Origin: Algoriphagus oliviformis
Lineage (GTDB): Bacteria > Bacteroidota > Bacteroidia > Cytophagales > Cyclobacteriaceae
Direction of reading: 5' to 3'
NCBI RefSeq assembly: GCF_017254915.1
Contig: NZ_JAFKCT010000005.1
Span: 248,001-312,000 of the forward strand
DNA length: 64,000 nt
Below the pieces are notes generated by a model, which was given only the letters and a program-made list of their open reading frames with translations, was not told the origin of the DNA and searched no databases. A program made the position numbers and the translations under genes. Shown here piece by piece: positions 61,762 through 64,000 of this stretch; position 1 is the first letter of the stretch; the number at the start of each line of letters is the position of its first letter.

Positions 61762-62652
61762 TTAATATAGTTCGTCCAGAGACATGTTTAAGTACTTGTT
61801 GACTGCCCGCAGGGTGCTGAATACGGAAAGTACCCCTCCAGTGAGGATGAGCGTGGCGAAGAGGAGCAGCAGCAGGGATTGGTTTTGGAGCATCACAAAG
61901 CCCTCAATGTTGGACTTGGTGTATTCGACCAGCCCAAAGAGAATGGCCGAGGCTACCGCTCCGGCGATCATGCCAAACAGCAGCGCCCGCATCAGGAAAG
62001 GCTTTCTGATAAAGCCCCGGGTAGCGCCCACGAGCTGCATGGATCGGATGAGAAAGCGCTGCGAAAAGAGCGCCAAGCGGATCGTATTGTTGATCAGCAT
62101 CACCACGGTGATGATCAGGATCAGGATAAATCCGCCCATGACCAAGCTTACTTTCAGCAGGTTTTTGTTGATCGAGTCGACCAAGTCAGTCATGTAAGAC
62201 ACCTCAAACACGCCCGAAATAGCCTCCAGGTCCTTGGCTATGGCATCCAGCTGCTCAGAGGTCTGAAACTCCTCCGCGACCATGATCACATAGCTGTCGC
62301 GAAGCGGGTTGTCCTCCAGAAACTCGGTGAAGTCCTCGCCGGTATTTTCGATGAAGGTCGCAGCAGCCTCCTCGTCGGAGATGAAGCGCAGGCCTAGCGT
62401 GTCGGCCTTGGTGAGGATGAAAGGCCGGCCGGAAATGTTTTTCCTGATCTCTCCCAGCTGCTCCTCAGAGAGGCCTTTGTCCAGAAAAATCTGCACTTCC
62501 ACGTTTTCCCGGATCATCTTGGTCAGCGACCTGGCCTGGATGAGGATCACTCCAAACAGCCCGACGATAAAAAGCGAGAGGGTGGTACTGAAGAGCACAC
62601 TGCCAAACTTGAAATGTCCGAGTGTCTTTTTCTTGCGGGAAAGCTGCGCCAT
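61762..62652 (-). CDS. ftsX: cell division protein FtsX
   Basis: Permease-like subunit of the FtsEX complex that controls peptidoglycan hydrolases at the septum. 296 residues with four membrane helices (near residues 20-40, 165-190, 215-240 and 265-290), an N-terminal cytoplasmic basic segment (MAQLSRKKKTLGHFKFGS), and a periplasmic domain between helices 1 and 2 (QIFLDKGLSEEQLGEIRKN). FtsE is not adjacent in this window. It is followed by the DUF3098 gene 4 bp on. Confidence 0.92.
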   Translation of the reverse strand: MAQLSRKKKTLGHFKFGSVLFSTTLSLFIVGLFGVILIQARSLTKMIRENVEVQIFLDKGLSEEQLGEIRKNISGRPFILTKADTLGLRFISDEEAAATFIENTGEDFTEFLEDNPLRDSYVIMVAEEFQTSEQLDAIAKDLEAISGVFEVSYMTDLVDSINKNLLKVSLVMGGFILILIITVVMLINNTIRLALFSQRFLIRSMQLVGATRGFIRKPFLMRALLFGMIAGAVASAILFGLVEYTKSNIEGFVMLQNQSLLLLLFATLILTGGVLSVFSTLRAVNKYLNMSLDELY

Positions 62653-62693
62653 AGTGGGAAAATTCAGGTCAAAAATAGGAAAGCCGTTGGGAT

Positions 62694-63392
62694 TTAACCA
62701 ATCGATGTGCCAGAAACGAGCGGGATGATTTTTCCGGGGGCAATTGCCCAGATTTTATCCCCAGCCTTGGGCCGTATCCGCGCCAGCCCGGTGAAATTCC
62801 CAAAAGCAGGCAGAAGCAGCTGGCTTTCGCTTTGGAAGAAACAGGGCAGCATCACTGACTGCCGGGCTTTTCCCGTCAGCCTCACACCCGGATGGATATG
62901 GCCGCAGATATTGAGCTTACCGGGGGGAATGGTGTCCATGGGTTCGTGGGAAAGCAGAAAAGGCCCAATCTCCAGAGGTTCCTTGTGGATTTGAAGAACA
63001 GACTGCCGGTAAGCCTCGGGCGAGAGCACGTCATGGTTTCCCTTGACGAGGTGGAAAGTGGTGTGGCCAAAGCTTTCCAGAAACTGGTTGAGGTAGGTCC
63101 ATTGTCCGTTCCAGTCGGAGTGGAAGAGGTCTCCAAGAAAATAGGTGTCCTTGGGCCGGAACTCGCTGTGGAGCTGCTGAAGGCGGATGAGGTCTAGATT
63201 GTGGACGGGCTCCGGGATGGGGATACCTGACTTTCGGAAATGGGCCGCCTTGCCAAAGTGCAGGTCGGCAATCAAGAGTAGGTCCAAGTCCTTGACCCAA
63301 AGAGCTTTTTCCAAAAGAAAACCCAGCGTGTGCGACTGGAAACCTGTGAAATGTCCGCTCCGCTGCTGTGTTAAATTTTCTGCCTCATCCAT
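62694..63392 (-). CDS. pdeM: PdeM-type metallophosphoesterase (ligase-associated DNA damage response endonuclease)
   Basis: Calcineurin-like metallophosphatase. Metal motifs in order: LLLIADLHFGKAAH, FLGDLFHSDWNG, KGNHD, LLSHEP and CGHIHPG, the full di-metal set. 232 residues from ATG 63392 (MDEAENLTQQRSG); upstream in-frame codons (TTG at 63428) fall inside the promoter and are rejected. PdeM is usually encoded with an Lhr-type helicase, an ATP-dependent DNA ligase and an exonuclease, but none of them flank it here. Confidence 0.88.
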   Translation of the reverse strand: MDEAENLTQQRSGHFTGFQSHTLGFLLEKALWVKDLDLLLIADLHFGKAAHFRKSGIPIPEPVHNLDLIRLQQLHSEFRPKDTYFLGDLFHSDWNGQWTYLNQFLESFGHTTFHLVKGNHDVLSPEAYRQSVLQIHKEPLEIGPFLLSHEPMDTIPPGKLNICGHIHPGVRLTGKARQSVMLPCFFQSESQLLLPAFGNFTGLARIRPKAGDKIWAIAPGKIIPLVSGTSIG

Positions 63393-63400
63393 AACAGTTT

Positions 63401-63429
63401 CAAATCTATCCGTATTTAGGCATATCAAA
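63401..63429 (-). promoter_or_regulatory. promoter of pdeM, nearly leaderless
   Basis: On the minus strand: TTTG (63429-63426), 17-bp spacer, TAGATTTG (63408-63401), an exact consensus. Only 8 bp separate it from the pdeM ATG, so the mRNA leader would be 1-3 nt. Confidence 0.5.
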
Positions 63430-63466
63430 CCTTAAATTTTACGAAAACAAGCCAACTAGCGTCAAA

Positions 63467-63887
63467 ATGCCTCTTTCTGCTCCTCTTCCTTGCAGCCGCT
63501 TTTGAAAGCAAAGCCCAGTCCGCCGATGCGATCCTCGGAACTTGGTACAACACGGAGAAGACCGCCCAAGTCGAGATAGAAAAGAGCGGATCGAGCTATT
63601 CGGGAAAAATCGTGTGGCTCAAAAACCCAAACCCGAATGGGAAACCTGCCACAGACAAAAACAACAGCGAAGCGCAACTGAGAAACAGGCCACTGATCGG
63701 CCTGAAGCTGCTCGATGGGCTGGAGTATGAAGGGGGCATCTGGAAGGATGGAGAGATCTACGACCCGAAAACCGGCAAAACCTATTCCTGTGAGATTCGG
63801 CTACCGTCTGCCGACATCTTAGAGCTCAGGGGGTATCTTGGCTTTTCCTTCGTAGGCAAGACGGTGGAGTGGACGAGGGTGAAATAA
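63467..63887 (+). CDS. DUF2147 domain protein, start codon apparently frameshifted
   Basis: The conserved frame (from 63468) encodes a hydrophobic signal sequence CLFLLLFLAAAFESKAQS, then the family body: ILGTWYNTEKTAQVEIE, KIVWLKNPN, RNRPLIGLKLLDGLEYEGG, IYDPKTGKTYSCEIRLP and ELRGYLGFSFVGKTVEWTRV, so it is an exported DUF2147 protein of about 140 residues. No ATG, GTG or TTG lies in this frame between the in-frame stop at 63417-63419 and the signal sequence. The only ATG, at 63467, is in another frame and stops after 12 codons. Either a 1-nt indel (natural or sequencing error) hit the start, or an unusual start codon is used. The feature start is set to that ATG for want of a better one. Confidence 0.7.
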
Positions 63888-63917
63888 AAAAAGCGGGTTG
63901 CCCCGCCTTTTTTATTT
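63885..63917. terminator. bidirectional terminator between DUF2147 and metX
   Basis: GCGGG (63893-63897) and CCCGC (63902-63906) with a TTGC loop, flanked by seven or more A on the left and six T on the right, so it can end both convergent genes. Confidence 0.75.
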
Positions 63918-64000
63918 TTGCTCCAAGTAGTAGGACTTGAGAAAGTATGCCAGCTGCTCAAACTCGATGAGAAAGGCGTCATGCCCCGCTGTGGAGTTGA
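63912..64000 (-). CDS. metX: homoserine O-acetyltransferase (MetX), C-terminal end only
   Basis: Partial: the last 29 codons on the minus strand, ending at the TAA 63914-63912. The reading NSTAGHDAFLIEFEQLAYFL contains the GHDAFL motif of MetX, whose His is the catalytic His of the alpha/beta hydrolase fold; the final SYYLEQK is a plausible end. The rest lies beyond the right edge. Homoserine acetylation opens methionine biosynthesis. An alternative frame on the same strand lacks the motif. Confidence 0.75.
   Translation of the reverse strand, partial: NSTAGHDAFLIEFEQLAYFLKSYYLEQK

Overview
The window looks like chromosomal backbone of a Bacteroidota bacterium, most likely order Cytophagales (Cyclobacteriaceae-like). 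The evidence is an exported subtilase with a type IX secretion (T9SS) sorting tail, the gliding protein GldC, a TonB-dependent receptor with a carboxypeptidase-like N-terminal domain, several Bacteroidota-type TTG/TTTG...TAnnTTTG promoters, near-absence of Shine-Dalgarno sites, and families typical of this phylum (DUF2911, DUF1684, DUF2452, DUF3098, SatD). I saw no rRNA, tRNA, CRISPR array, phage or insertion sequence.

Layout. 1-13.6 kb (+ strand): the 3' part of a T9SS subtilase, rpe, two small exported unknowns, gyrA, a TPR protein, a PagL-like outer-membrane lipid A deacylase, and a cluster of an exported PIG-L deacetylase, a 34-residue membrane peptide and a sodium/solute symporter. 13.6-18.4 kb: DUF2911, a 2-hydroxyacid dehydrogenase, a two-domain universal stress protein, a TPR protein and holA. 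18.4-28.1 kb (+): an envelope locus (995-residue TPR protein, plugless outer-membrane barrel, SPOR protein, TolQ/ExbB, TolR/ExbD and TonB-like proteins) running into folC and trmB. 28-36 kb: an SDR, DUF1684, an Rrf2 regulator, a Tat-exported sugar-phosphate isomerase-like protein, gamma-glutamyltransferase with an S9 peptidase, and an Hpt protein. 36-43 kb: a three-gene unknown operon with a newly called 52-residue membrane protein, a 14-bp degenerate repeat array, a deoxynucleoside kinase, a 3-hydroxyacyl-CoA dehydrogenase, CvfB, an ArsC-like protein without its cysteine, a YkgJ cysteine-cluster protein and an ROK kinase.

43-49 kb: the topoisomerase IV genes parE and parC are separated by a SatD-family gene with a C-terminal helix-turn-helix and a small membrane protein. 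Immediately after the parE stop lie three imperfect palindromes spaced exactly 29 bp centre to centre. This is the most interesting regulatory structure in the window. 49-54.8 kb: trmH, an outer-membrane-like protein, a peptidyl-prolyl isomerase, pckA (with a near-perfect promoter and a terminator) and a POT peptide transporter. 54.8-63.4 kb (- strand): the TonB-dependent receptor, then a long co-directional run pdeM-ftsX-DUF3098-truB-ribF-scoA-scoB-gldC. The right edge holds a DUF2147 gene with no canonical in-frame start and the last codons of metX.

How the genes work together: housekeeping information processing (gyrA, parE/parC, holA, trmB, trmH, truB), central metabolism (rpe, pckA, scoAB, ribF, folC), and a large share of envelope functions (TonB/Tol energisation, outer-membrane barrels, exported peptidases, gliding) typical of a polymer-degrading, surface-active Bacteroidota cell.
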